A DNA stretch of 32,878 nucleotides from Pseudomonadota bacterium (GCA_021816155.1 JAKAZA010000028.1:1-32878), one strand, 5' to 3'. Numbered from the stretch's first letter, positions 15,702 through 24,164 are shown. Made by a program: numbers and translations. The notes: generated by a model from the letters alone, not told the origin.

Positions 15702-16481
15702 ATGGCGACTTTCCAATCCGGCGGGCTGACGCTCGCCTACGACGACATCGAGCCATCCGGCGCCGCCGCCGCCGGCGCGGTGCTGCTGGCCCATGGCTTC
15801 GCCACCAGCCGCGCCGAAAACTGGCGCAGGCTCGGCTGGTATGGCGCCTTCGAGCGCAAGGGCTACCGCGTCGTGGCCATGGACATGCGCGGCCACGGCG
15901 AGAGCGACAAGCCGCACGATCCCGCCGCCTACGGCCGCGACGAGCTGGTCGGCGACCTCGTGCGCCTGCTGGACCACCTGGGCCTCGGCCGGGTCGACCT
16001 GATGGGCTACTCGATGGGCGCGCGGCTGTCGCTGCAGATGGCGCTGGCGCATCCCGACCGCGTGGCGAACCTGATGGTCGGCGGCGTCGGCGGGCGCATG
16101 TTCGAGCCGCCGAAGTCGCCCGCGCCCGCCATGACGATGGCCGAGGCGATGCGCGCCGCCGATCCGGAGACCGTCCCCGACAAGACCATGAAGGGCTTCC
16201 GGCTCTTCGCCGACCAGCAGGGCGAGGACCGGCTGGCGCTGGCGGCCTTCACCGAAGGACGCGGCGCGGCGCCGGCGCCGGACGAGCTGGCCGCGATCGC
16301 GGCGCCGACGCTGGTCGTCGCCGGCGCGCGCGACGAGATGGCGGGCGACCCGCAGGCCCTGGCCGACATCATCCCCGGCGCCAAGGCCGTCACCCTGCCC
16401 GCCTGCGACCACTTCTCCGCCATCCCGCACGCGCTCTACAAGGCCGCGGTGTTCGACTTCCTCGAGGGATGGCTGGAGTGA
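15702..16481 (+). CDS. alpha/beta hydrolase
   Basis: A 259-residue alpha/beta-fold hydrolase without a signal peptide. The oxyanion segment is LLAHGFATSR (about 28-37), the nucleophile elbow is GYSMG with Ser104, the acid is probably Asp211 in AGARDEMAG and the base is His237 in ACDHFSAIP. Strand 3 is RVVAMDMRGHGESDKP. The cap domain is short. The substrate cannot be read from sequence; esterases and haloperoxidase-like members share these motifs. It starts 147 nt after dut and ends 38 nt before the convergent yggS-type gene. Confidence 0.88.
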   Translation: MATFQSGGLTLAYDDIEPSGAAAAGAVLLAHGFATSRAENWRRLGWYGAFERKGYRVVAMDMRGHGESDKPHDPAAYGRDELVGDLVRLLDHLGLGRVDLMGYSMGARLSLQMALAHPDRVANLMVGGVGGRMFEPPKSPAPAMTMAEAMRAADPETVPDKTMKGFRLFADQQGEDRLALAAFTEGRGAAPAPDELAAIAAPTLVVAGARDEMAGDPQALADIIPGAKAVTLPACDHFSAIPHALYKAAVFDFLEGWLE

Positions 16482-16519
16482 CCGCTGACCGCCCGGCGGC
16501 CGCCGCGCCCGGGAACGCC

Positions 16520-17206
16520 CTAGCGCCCGCCGAACAGGGCCGTGCCGACGCGCACCGAGGTGGCGCCGAAGCCGATCGCGGTCTCGAAGTCGCCGCTCAT
16601 GCCCATGGAGAGTTTCCGAAGGCCGTTGCGCGCCGCGATCTTGGCGGTGAGCGCGAAATGCGGACCGGACGGCTCGCCAGCGGGCGGAATGCACATCAAT
16701 CCCTCGACCGCGAGCCCGAACTCGTCGCGGCAGCGGGCGATGAAGGCGTCGGCCTCGGGCGGCATGACGCCGGCCTTCTGCGGTTCCTCGCCTGTGTTGA
16801 CCTCGATGTAGAGCCGCGGCGCCCGGCCGGCGCGCTGGATCTCCTGCGCCAGGACCTGGGCGAGCCGCGGGCGGTCGAGCGTCTCGATGACATTGAAAAA
16901 GGCCACGGCTTCGCGCGCCTTGTTGGTCTGCAGCGGGCCGATCAGCCGCAGCTCGAGGCCCTCGCGCCGATGGCGCCACCGCGCCAGCGCCTCCTGCACC
17001 CGATTCTCCCCGAACACGCGCTGGCCGGCGGCGAGCATCGCCGCCACGCGCTCCTCCGGCTGCATCTTGGAGACAGCGGTCAGCGTCACGTCGGCAGGAT
17101 CGCGGCCGGCGGCGCGGGCCGCCGCCGCGATGCGATCCAGGATCGCCCGGCGCGCGGCGACGGCGTCGAAGGCGGGCGCGGCGATCGTTGAGCGGGCGTC
17201 GGTCAC
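16520..17206 (-). CDS. YggS-family pyridoxal phosphate-binding protein
   Basis: A 228-residue single-domain, alanine-racemase-fold PLP protein that contributes to PLP and amino-acid homeostasis; no enzyme activity is established for the family. The PLP-binding lysine is in LTAVSKMQP (about residue 47). Other conserved segments are FGENRVQEA, LELRLIGPLQTNKAREA, YIEVNTGEEPQKAG, GLMCIPPAGE and, at the C-terminus, LSMGMSGDFETAIGFGATSVRVGTALFG (residues about 199-226). The start is GTG at 17206; no good Shine-Dalgarno sequence is seen and no ATG precedes the first helix. It is divergent from the ThiE-like gene, with start regions that overlap. Confidence 0.93.
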   Translation of the reverse strand: MTDARSTIAAPAFDAVAARRAILDRIAAAARAAGRDPADVTLTAVSKMQPEERVAAMLAAGQRVFGENRVQEALARWRHRREGLELRLIGPLQTNKAREAVAFFNVIETLDRPRLAQVLAQEIQRAGRAPRLYIEVNTGEEPQKAGVMPPEADAFIARCRDEFGLAVEGLMCIPPAGEPSGPHFALTAKIAARNGLRKLSMGMSGDFETAIGFGATSVRVGTALFGGR

Positions 17207-17814
17207 GGGAGGCTGAGGCGGTTTGGCGATGCGCGCGGACGCTAAGGCCGGCGCGGGTCCGGGGAAAGTCTCTTCCGAGGCTGCTGCTCTTCACCGATCC
17301 GGCGCGCACGCCTGATCCAGAGGCGGCGATCGCCGGCCTGCCGCGCGGCGCCGGCGTCGTCTACAGGGCATTCGGCGACCCGGCGGCGATCGCGACCGGG
17401 CGGCGACTCGCTCGGGCCGCGCACCGGGCAGGCGCGATGCTGCTAGCCGGGGCGGACCCCGGACTCGCATCGCGCATCGGCGCCGACGGCGTGCACCTGC
17501 CGGAGCGGCTCGCGTATCGGGCGGCGGGGCTGCGCCGGGCGAGGCCTGGCTGGCTGGTCACCTGCGCCGCCCACTCCGCCGCCGCCGTCGCCGCTGCGCG
17601 CCGCCGGGGCGCCGACGCGGTGGTGTTGTCGGCGGTCTTCCCAAGCGCAAGCCCCTCCGCCGGACGGCCGCTCGGCCCGCTGCGGTTCGCCGCCCTGGTC
17701 TCGTCCGCCAGGCTGCCCGTGTACGCGCTGGGCGGCGTGCGCGGCCGGACGGCGCGCCGGCTGGCGGGCTCGGGCGCGGCCGGGCTCGCGGCCGTGGAGG
17801 CGCTGCTGCCCTAG
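17188..17814 (+). CDS. divergent ThiE/TenI-like protein (thiamine phosphate synthase family)
   Basis: Up to 208 residues with a TIM-barrel ThiE/TenI pattern: LLLFTDPARTPDPEAAIAGL, LLAGADPGLASRIGADGVHL, a CAAHS segment where ThiE has SxH, VVLSAVFPSASPSAGRPLG, and the phosphate loop YALGGVRGRTA. ThiE's usual TxTK phosphate-binding motif and the Asp after VHLGQ are not present, so thiamine phosphate synthase activity is doubtful. Start is uncertain: the only standard in-frame candidate is TTG at 17188, which overlaps yggS by 19 nt, and conserved sequence begins only near LPRLLLFTD (about 17275). Its stop shares a CTAG with the convergent sulfatase (17811-17814). Confidence 0.7.
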   Translation: MSGRRSREAEAVWRCARTLRPARVRGKSLPRLLLFTDPARTPDPEAAIAGLPRGAGVVYRAFGDPAAIATGRRLARAAHRAGAMLLAGADPGLASRIGADGVHLPERLAYRAAGLRRARPGWLVTCAAHSAAAVAAARRRGADAVVLSAVFPSASPSAGRPLGPLRFAALVSSARLPVYALGGVRGRTARRLAGSGAAGLAAVEALLP

Positions 17815-19565
17815 TCCCCGACCGCGGGCCCGCTGAGGGCCACGTAGTAGGGCGACTGCCGCAGGCCCGGACCGGAGAACCAGGCGCGCAGTCGGTGCGC
17901 GCCTGCCGTCAGATCGACAGCCAGCAAGGCGGCCGCAGCCTCTTCCCCCACGATCGTCTCGGCGGCGAGCGCGCCGTCCACCTCGACGCTCGCCGCGTCG
18001 ACAGCGAGCGCCTCGCCGCCTTCGTAAAGCCAGCGGTCGTGCGCTGCGACCGCATCGCCGCGAAAGGGGATATCGGCGCCGTCGACGCCGGCGCGCAGGG
18101 GGTGGCCGGCTTCGGCGGGCCAGCGGCGCAGGGCGAGTTCGTAGCGGCCGGCGCGCGCCACCCAGATTTCCCAGTATCCGGCGCAGGCCTCGCCCCGGCG
18201 CACCTGGCCCTGGCTCCAGACCCCGTCGCCCTCGTCGTTGCGCAGGTCGTGGCTGGTCAGCAGCGTCTGCGGCTCCACGCCAACGGAGATCGGTATGTCG
18301 TCGTCCACCTGCCGTGCGCAGAGCGTCCACCAGGACTCGTAGGCTTCGCGCAGTTCCGCAACCACATCCGGCCGGTTCCCGGCCACATCATGCCGCTGCC
18401 CGGGGTCGACGGAGAGGTCGTACAGCGCCTCGCCGTTGATCAGCCGCCAGTCGCCCTTCATCACGCAGCTCAGCCGCCACTTGATCGGCCTGGGCACACG
18501 CTGGGTGTCGGTCACGAGGATGCGCTCGGCCCAGTCGCCGCCCACCGGTTCGCCGCGCAGCAGCGGAGCGAGGCTGCGGCCGTGAAACGATCGGCCAGCG
18601 GGGACCGCCGCGCCACACAGGTCGAGCAGCGTCGGCATCACGTCGATGTAGGCGGCCAGGCTCGTCACCGACCGACCGCCGCCGATCCCGCCGCCCGGCC
18701 AGCGGACGACGAACGGGATGCGATGCCCACCCTCGTACATGCTGCCCTTCAGGCCGCGCATGCCGGCGTTGTAGGCGCCCGCCTCGGCCGCGACCGCGAG
18801 CGGGCACTGGCCGTTGTCGCTCGCGAAGATCAGGATGGTGTTGTCCTCCAGCCCAGCCGCGGCCAGCCGCGCTCGCAGGCTTCCGAAGCTCGCGTCGATG
18901 TCGGTGATCATCGCGAGAAACCGGGCGTAGTTCTCAGTCGCCGTCCGGCCGGCGTAGTGCGCGGCGAGCGCCGGCTCGACGTTGAAGGGGTGATGCGGCG
19001 CGTTGGTCGAAAGAAAGCAGAAGAACGGCGTCGCCGGGTCTTCCTCGATGAAGGCCAGCGCCTCGCGGAAGAACACGTGAGTGCAGTAGCCGTCGAACCG
19101 CGTGGGAACGCCGTCCGCCAGATAGGTGTCGTCGAAGTAGTCGTTGCCCCACCAGTCCGGGGTCTGGCCGACGCCGCCCCCGCCATGGACGATCGCGCGC
19201 TGGAAGCCCCGGTCCTGCGGGCGGTACGGATGGGCGTCGCCAAGATGCCACTTGCCGAACAGGCCCGTGCGCCATCCGCACTCCGCGAGCGCGTCGGCCA
19301 GCGTCCATTCGTCGGCGCGCAGCAGCGAGCGGCCGCCCACCGTGTGCCAGACGCCGGTCGAGTTGCAGTAGTGGCCGGTGAGCAGCCCCGCGCGGGTCGG
19401 CGCGCAGGTGGTGCCCGAATGGAACTGTTCGAAGCGCACCGCCTCGGCGTGGAAGGCGTCGAGGTGAGGCGTCTCGACGAACGGATGCCCATTCGCGCCG
19501 ATTGGCGGATAGCCCTGGTCGTCTGTCAGCACGAGGACGACGTTGGGCGGGCGGTCGGCGGCCAT
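17811..19565 (-). CDS. sulfatase (S1 family), without signal peptide
   Basis: A 584-residue type I sulfatase. The N-terminus PNVVLVLTDDQGYPPIG gives the metal-binding Asp15/Asp16. The formylglycine site is C54 in TTCAPTRAGLLTGHY, a C-x-P-T-R form of the C-x-P-S-R motif. The second signature is GWRTGLFGKWHLGDAHPYRP, and SDNGQ supplies further metal ligands near residue 246. After about residue 430 the usual sulfatase fold ends and a beta-rich C-terminal extension follows. There is no signal peptide, so the enzyme appears cytoplasmic, unlike most carbohydrate sulfatases. No sulfatase-maturing enzyme lies nearby. It is divergent (63-nt gap) from the SDR and L-fuconate genes, suggesting a joint role. 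AGAAGG lies 3 nt before the ATG. Confidence 0.92.
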   Translation of the reverse strand: MAADRPPNVVLVLTDDQGYPPIGANGHPFVETPHLDAFHAEAVRFEQFHSGTTCAPTRAGLLTGHYCNSTGVWHTVGGRSLLRADEWTLADALAECGWRTGLFGKWHLGDAHPYRPQDRGFQRAIVHGGGGVGQTPDWWGNDYFDDTYLADGVPTRFDGYCTHVFFREALAFIEEDPATPFFCFLSTNAPHHPFNVEPALAAHYAGRTATENYARFLAMITDIDASFGSLRARLAAAGLEDNTILIFASDNGQCPLAVAAEAGAYNAGMRGLKGSMYEGGHRIPFVVRWPGGGIGGGRSVTSLAAYIDVMPTLLDLCGAAVPAGRSFHGRSLAPLLRGEPVGGDWAERILVTDTQRVPRPIKWRLSCVMKGDWRLINGEALYDLSVDPGQRHDVAGNRPDVVAELREAYESWWTLCARQVDDDIPISVGVEPQTLLTSHDLRNDEGDGVWSQGQVRRGEACAGYWEIWVARAGRYELALRRWPAEAGHPLRAGVDGADIPFRGDAVAAHDRWLYEGGEALAVDAASVEVDGALAAETIVGEEAAAALLAVDLTAGAHRLRAWFSGPGLRQSPYYVALSGPAVGD

Positions 19566-19628
19566 CAGCCTTCTCGTGACATGGACGAGCCGATGCCGCT
19601 AGTGGGCCGCGCGTTGGCGGGAGGAACG

Positions 19629-20363
19629 ATGAGCGGTCGGCTGGACGGCATGACATGCCTGGTGACGGCGGCAGGCCAGGGGATCGGCCGCGCGACGGTG
19701 GAGCGGTTCGCGGCCGAGGGCGCGCGGGTGCTGGCGACGGACATCAACGAGGCCCCCCTCGCCCAGCTGACCGTGGCGGAGACGCGGCGCCTGGACGTCA
19801 CCGACCTCGATGCGATCACGCGGCTCTTCGCCGAGCGGCCCGAGTTCGACGTCGTCTTCAACTGCGCGGGGTACGTGCACCAGGGCACGATCCTCGACTG
19901 CGCCGACGAAGACTGGCGCTTCTCCTGGGACATCAACGTCACCGCCATGTTCCACGTGTGCAAGGCGGCGCTGCCGGGCATGCTGCGCCGCGGCCGCGGC
20001 TCGATCATCAACATGTCGTCGGTCGCCTCCAGCCTGAAGGGAGTGCCGAACCGCTTCGCCTACAGCGCGACCAAGGCGGCCGTGATCGGCCTCACCCGCT
20101 CGATCGCCGCCGATTTCGTCGGTCGCGGCGTGCGCTGCAACGCCATCTGCCCGGGGACGGTCGCGACGCCATCGCTCGACGAGCGCATGGCCGCGCTGGG
20201 CGGCGACCCCGAGGCGGTGAGGAAGAGCTTCGTGGACCGCCAGCCGATGGGCCGCCTTGGCGATCCCCGCGAGATCGCCGCCCTCGCGGTCTATCTGGCG
20301 TCGGACGAGAGCAGCTTCACCACCGGCGCGGTCCACGTGATCGACGGCGGCTGGAGCGCATGA
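19629..20363 (+). CDS. SDR, probable 2-keto-3-deoxy-L-fuconate dehydrogenase
   Basis: A 244-residue classical SDR. The NAD loop is TAAGQGIG (13-20) and Asp38 in ATDINE indicates NAD over NADP. Ser131 (NMSSVASS), Tyr145 and Lys149 (YSATK) form the catalytic set. Overall it strongly resembles the DHRS6/BDH2 type (RLDG..., [46 protein letters not shown]). Bacterial members next to fuconate dehydratase oxidise 2-keto-3-deoxy-L-fuconate, and the downstream gene here is L-fuconate dehydratase, which supports that assignment over a 3-hydroxybutyrate role. The start at 19629 has GGGAGGA just upstream. The gap to fucD is 74 nt. Confidence 0.85.
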   Translation: MSGRLDGMTCLVTAAGQGIGRATVERFAAEGARVLATDINEAPLAQLTVAETRRLDVTDLDAITRLFAERPEFDVVFNCAGYVHQGTILDCADEDWRFSWDINVTAMFHVCKAALPGMLRRGRGSIINMSSVASSLKGVPNRFAYSATKAAVIGLTRSIAADFVGRGVRCNAICPGTVATPSLDERMAALGGDPEAVRKSFVDRQPMGRLGDPREIAALAVYLASDESSFTTGAVHVIDGGWSA

Positions 20364-20437
20364 GCTTGATGCGCCCCTCCGGCGCCTGCATTGATGAGCC
20401 GGGCCCGCGATAAGAGCCCGCCGGCGAGGGGACCAGG

Positions 20438-21733
20438 GTGACGACGATCACGGCGGCGCGCGCGTTCGACATCCGCTTTCCCACCTCGCGCTTCCTCGAC
20501 GGGTCGGACGCGATGAACCCCGACCCCGACTACTCGGCGGCCTACTGCGTCCTCGAGACCGACGGCGGCGGCGAGGGACACGGACTGACCTTCACGCTCG
20601 GCCGCGGCACCGAGCTGTGCGTGGCCGCCATCGAGGCACTGGCCGGCAAGGTCGTCGGGCGCACCCTGGACGGAATCCGCGGCGATCTCGCCGGCTTCTG
20701 GCGGACGCTCGTGGGCGACACCCAGATCCGCTGGCTCGGGCCCGAGAAAGGCGTCGTCCACCTCGCCGCCGCCGCGCTGGTCAACGCGGTATGGGACCTG
20801 ATGGCCAAGGAAGCCGGCCTGCCGCTCTGGCGCTATCTGGCGGCCATGACGCCGGAGGAGATCGTCGCGGCCATCGACTTCCGCCACATCACCGACGCGT
20901 TGCCGCCAGAGCGCGCGCTCGAGCTGCTGCGCGCCCGCCTGCCCGGAAAATGCGAGCGGATCGCCGCGCTCGAAGCGGACGGGCACGCCGCCTACACCAC
21001 CTCGGCCGGCTGGCTCGGCTATCCGGACGAGAAAATCCGCGACCTCGCCAGCGCCGCGGTCGAGGCCGGCTGGCGCGGGATCAAGATGAAGGTCGGCGCC
21101 TCGCTCGCCGACGACCGCCGCCGCGCCGCGCTGCTCCGCGACGTGCTCGGCCCGGACCGTCTGCTGATGACCGACGCCAACCAAGTGTGGGATGTCGGGC
21201 CGGCGATCGAGTGGGTGCGCGCGCTCGCCGAGTTCGACCTCTACTGGATCGAGGAGCCGACCAGCCCGGACGACATCCTGGGCCACGCCCGCATCCGCGA
21301 GGCGGTGGCGCCGGTGCGCGTGGCGACCGGCGAGCACTGCCACAACCGGGTGATGTTCAAGCAGTTCTTGCAGGCCGGCGCGATCGATGTCGTGCAGATC
21401 GACGCCTGCCGGCTCGGCGGGGTCAACGAGGCGCTGGCGGTGCTGCTGATGGCGGCCGCCTACGACAAGCCGGTGTGTCCGCACGCCGGCGGCGTCGGCC
21501 TTTGCGAATATGTCCAGCACCTCGCGTTCTTCGACGCCGCCTGCGTGCGCCCGGGCGACGAGGGTCGGATGATCGAGCACGCGGCCCACCTGCACGAGCA
21601 CTTCGTCGATCCGATCCGCATCGAGCGCGGCCGCTACCTCGCGCCGCAGCGGCCCGGGTACAGCGCGGAGATGAAGCCCGAGAGCCGTGACGCGTTCGCC
21701 TTCCCGCACGGCGCCGAATGGAGGGGCGCATGA
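20438..21733 (+). CDS. fucD: L-fuconate dehydratase
   Basis: A 431-residue enolase-superfamily dehydratase converting L-fuconate to 2-keto-3-deoxy-L-fuconate. Substrate-loop and N-terminal features match the family: FPTSRFLDGSDAMNPDPDYS and IRWLGPEKGVVHLAAAALVN. Catalytic residues fall in order: KMK (Lys216, Lys218), Asp246 in TDANQVWD, Glu272 in WIEEPTSPDD, Glu299 in TGEH and His349 in PHAGGVGLCE. Their spacing equals what I recall for the Xanthomonas enzyme with a constant offset of two. The start is GTG at 20438 with GAGGGG about 7 nt upstream. The stop overlaps the next start by 4 nt. Length is normal and no residue is missing. Confidence 0.92.
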   Translation: MTTITAARAFDIRFPTSRFLDGSDAMNPDPDYSAAYCVLETDGGGEGHGLTFTLGRGTELCVAAIEALAGKVVGRTLDGIRGDLAGFWRTLVGDTQIRWLGPEKGVVHLAAAALVNAVWDLMAKEAGLPLWRYLAAMTPEEIVAAIDFRHITDALPPERALELLRARLPGKCERIAALEADGHAAYTTSAGWLGYPDEKIRDLASAAVEAGWRGIKMKVGASLADDRRRAALLRDVLGPDRLLMTDANQVWDVGPAIEWVRALAEFDLYWIEEPTSPDDILGHARIREAVAPVRVATGEHCHNRVMFKQFLQAGAIDVVQIDACRLGGVNEALAVLLMAAAYDKPVCPHAGGVGLCEYVQHLAFFDAACVRPGDEGRMIEHAAHLHEHFVDPIRIERGRYLAPQRPGYSAEMKPESRDAFAFPHGAEWRGA

Positions 21734-22008
21734 CCCTCCGCCAGAAGGTGCTCGTGCTCTACCTGAAGAACTCGGCGCTCGATTCGCCGGTGCTCGGGTG
21801 GGCCGTCTACGACGGGACCGGCGAGACGCTGCACATGGCGGGCGACGCCGACGCGCCGCCCTACGCCACCGGCCTCGCGGCGCTCAGGGACGGCTGGCGG
21901 CTCATCCAGGCCTCGCAACTCCTCCCGCACGCCAGGGGCGAGGAGCTTGATCTGTCCTACCTGAAGTACGAATTCTTCTTCGAACAGCTCGTGGAGGTCG
22001 GCCCGTGA
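21730..22008 (+). CDS. uncharacterised 92-residue protein between fucD and PhyH genes
   Basis: A small soluble protein beginning MTLRQKVLVLYLKNSALDSP. Features: a beta-hairpin-like start, GWAVYDGTG, a helix LAALRDGWRLIQASQLLP, and a C-terminal acidic/aromatic helix SYLKYEFFFEQLVEV. No cysteine, signal peptide or membrane segment is present. The start at 21730 overlaps the fucD stop (ATGA) and has GGAGGGG about 3 nt upstream, better than the in-frame ATG at 21718. Its own stop overlaps the PhyH start (GTGA). Overlap on both sides implies co-translation and a linked function with the dioxygenase or the dehydratase. I do not recognise a named family; it looks like a folded small protein with a 'GWRLIQ...LKYEF' core. 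Confidence 0.75.
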   Translation: MTLRQKVLVLYLKNSALDSPVLGWAVYDGTGETLHMAGDADAPPYATGLAALRDGWRLIQASQLLPHARGEELDLSYLKYEFFFEQLVEVGP

Positions 22009-22934
22009 CCGAGCCCATCCTGCTCACATCGGCGCAGGTCGCCAGCTTCGTGGCGCGCGGCTTCCTGCGCTTCGACGCCGCGGTCCCGGCCGACATCAAC
22101 GCGCAGTTCATGGCCGAGGCCGGCCGCGCGCCGGAGCCGGTCGAGGGCGGCCGGTTCTTCGACGTGCAGGCCAGCGTGATGGCCTCGAGCCGGATCCCGG
22201 AGGTGCCGGCCGGAACGCCGCTGTCGGAAGCCTATCCGCCGGGCAGCGCGCTCGCCCGCCTCCTCGACCTGCCGCGGGTGAAAGGCGCGATCCGCAGCCT
22301 CCTGGGCGAGGCGCCGGTCTTCGACCACCACTTCCTGCACGTCACCTACCCGCCGCGCTTCCACGCCGCCGCGGCGCACGAGAACGTCTCCCAGCACACC
22401 CACCAGGACTCGACCGTCGACCCGCGTCCGCAGGCGTTCGACGTCCAGATGATGTACTATCCGCACGCCGTGACGCGGGCGATGGGCGGCACGCGCTTCA
22501 TCCCCGGCACGCACCTCAGGAAGGTCAGCGAGGTGGCGCTCGGCCGCTACCAGAACATGGTCGGCCAGCAGCACATGGTCTGCGACGCGGGCACGCTGCT
22601 CTTCCTGCACCACGGCATCTGGCACGGCGGCGGCGTCAACCTGTCGGACGACACCCGCTACATGTTCAAGGTCCGCATGCACGCCAGCGGTTCGCAGAAG
22701 CGCCAGTGGGACCTCTCGGACCTGCCCCAGCGCAACGCCCAGCGTCCGATCTTCTTCGTCAAGACCCCGCCCGAGCGCGGCTCGGTCGAGACCATCCTGA
22801 CCACGCCCGAGCCCTGGTTCGAGCAGGACACCGGCCGTCTCGAGTACGTGAACCGCGTCAAGCTGTGGCGCTACCTCGCCGACGACCCGGCCTACGACGC
22901 CGACTACTGGCTGACCCGGCTCGAGCACGCGTGA
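22005..22934 (+). CDS. phytanoyl-CoA dioxygenase (PhyH) family protein
   Basis: A 309-residue putative Fe(II)/2-oxoglutarate dioxygenase. The metal triad is visible: His133 and Asp135 in HTHQDS and His207 in HHGIWHGGG. A basic residue for 2-oxoglutarate follows (Arg218 in DDTRYMFKVRM, or Arg224). MGGTRFIPGTH is the PhyH segment before the distal strand. The C-terminal about 80 residues extend past the jelly roll. The start is GTG at 22005, overlapping the preceding stop. Family members hydroxylate fatty acyl-CoAs, small metabolites or modified sugars. Its linkage to fucD suggests a sugar-acid or sugar-derived substrate, which is inference. It ends 13 nt before the convergent nitronate monooxygenase-type gene. 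Confidence 0.85.
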   Translation: MTEPILLTSAQVASFVARGFLRFDAAVPADINAQFMAEAGRAPEPVEGGRFFDVQASVMASSRIPEVPAGTPLSEAYPPGSALARLLDLPRVKGAIRSLLGEAPVFDHHFLHVTYPPRFHAAAAHENVSQHTHQDSTVDPRPQAFDVQMMYYPHAVTRAMGGTRFIPGTHLRKVSEVALGRYQNMVGQQHMVCDAGTLLFLHHGIWHGGGVNLSDDTRYMFKVRMHASGSQKRQWDLSDLPQRNAQRPIFFVKTPPERGSVETILTTPEPWFEQDTGRLEYVNRVKLWRYLADDPAYDADYWLTRLEHA

Positions 22935-22947
22935 AAGCGGGAGGGAC

Positions 22948-24081
22948 TCAAGCCTCCACCAGCCCGTTCAGGCTCTCGATCGCTTCCAGGAACTCCTCCT
23001 TGAATTCCTGCACGACCTGGCCGGCCGAGCGCACGCTGTCGATCAGGCCGACGCCCTGGCCGACGAAGTAGGTCACCATCTCGCGCGCCTTCGGATTGCC
23101 TGCCTCGGCCGCGCGGTTGACCGAGCGCAGGGCGGCCTCGCTGACCAGGCTCATCAGCGGCATCGGCAGCGCGCCCGGGCTCTGGGGGCTGCGCTCCCAG
23201 GCCTCGGTCCAGGCCGAGCGCAGTTGCCGGGCGGGCTTGCCGGTGCGGGTCTTCACGCGCACCGCGTCGCGGCTGGAGGCCTCGATCATCTTCTCGCGGA
23301 AGATCTCGCTGGTCTCGCTCTCGCGCGTCGCCAGCCAGACCGAGCCGGTCCAGGCGCCCGCCGCGCCCATGGCCATGCAGGCGGCCATCTGGCGCCCGTT
23401 CATGATCCCGCCCGCGGCCAGCACCGGGACCTCGCGGATCGGCTTGATCGCCTTCAGCACCTCGGGGATCAGCACCATGGTGGTGACCTCGCCGCAGTGG
23501 CCGCCCGCCTCGGTGCCCTGCGCCACCAGGATGTCGACGCCGGCGCTGACCTGGCGGATCGCGTGCTCCTTGGCGCCCACCAGCGCCGCCACCGGCACGC
23601 CGTGCGCGCGGCCCATCTCGATCATCTGGGGCGGCGGCACGCCCAGCGCGTTGGCGATCAGCTTGATCGGGTGGTCGAACGCGGCCTCCAGCGTGCGCAG
23701 CGCCGTCTCCGGGTCGAACGGCTGTGGCCGGTCGTCGGACGCCTCGACCGGCGCCAGCTCGACGCCGGCGCCGGCCAGCAGGCTCCGCGCGAAGTCCTGG
23801 TGCTCGGTCGGCACGCGGCTCTTCAGCGAATTGTAGGTGACGCCGCGCTCGCCGGCGGTGGCCATGTTCTCGGGCACGAGGATATCGAGGCCGTACGGCT
23901 TGCCGCCGATGTGCTCGTCGATCCACTTGAGCTCGGTTCGGATCGACCGCGGATCATGGCCGGTGGCGCCCAGCACGCCGAAGCCGCCGGCCCGGCTTAC
24001 CGCCACGACCACGTCGCGGCAGTGGCTGAAGGCGAAGAGTGGAAACTCGATGCCGAGCATATCGCAGAGCTGCGACTTCAT
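22948..24081 (-). CDS. nitronate monooxygenase family FMN protein
   Basis: A 377-residue TIM-barrel flavoprotein of the nitronate monooxygenase/2-nitropropane dioxygenase superfamily. The N-terminus IEFPLFAFSHCRDVVVAVSRAGGFGVLGA is the usual first strand-helix (residues about 10-38). The middle has VDILVAQGTEAGGHCGEVTTM, with the GTEAGGH signature, and the phosphate loop is VPVLAAGGIMNGRQMAACMAMGA (about residues 230-252). The typical proline-rich start IxxPIxxAPM is replaced by IEFPLFAFSH, so this is probably the other subclass, also met in enoyl reductase-like enzymes. The ATG at 24081 has GGGAGG 8 nt upstream; 15 further in-frame residues upstream are unlikely. The substrate is unknown. 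Confidence 0.85.
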   Translation of the reverse strand: MKSQLCDMLGIEFPLFAFSHCRDVVVAVSRAGGFGVLGATGHDPRSIRTELKWIDEHIGGKPYGLDILVPENMATAGERGVTYNSLKSRVPTEHQDFARSLLAGAGVELAPVEASDDRPQPFDPETALRTLEAAFDHPIKLIANALGVPPPQMIEMGRAHGVPVAALVGAKEHAIRQVSAGVDILVAQGTEAGGHCGEVTTMVLIPEVLKAIKPIREVPVLAAGGIMNGRQMAACMAMGAAGAWTGSVWLATRESETSEIFREKMIEASSRDAVRVKTRTGKPARQLRSAWTEAWERSPQSPGALPMPLMSLVSEAALRSVNRAAEAGNPKAREMVTYFVGQGVGLIDSVRSAGQVVQEFKEEFLEAIESLNGLVEA

Positions 24082-24164
24082 CTGGCGTCCTCCCGAAGCG
24101 CCCGCCGGTTTCGCGCGGGCATGCAACGACGCCAGACTAGCGCGCGGTTCGTCGCGCCAGGAAA

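Noticed and set aside
15009-17309. 766-codon open frame on the minus strand across dut, the hydrolase and yggS
   Set aside because: Shadow of three well-supported genes; Arg/Gly-rich translation without motifs.
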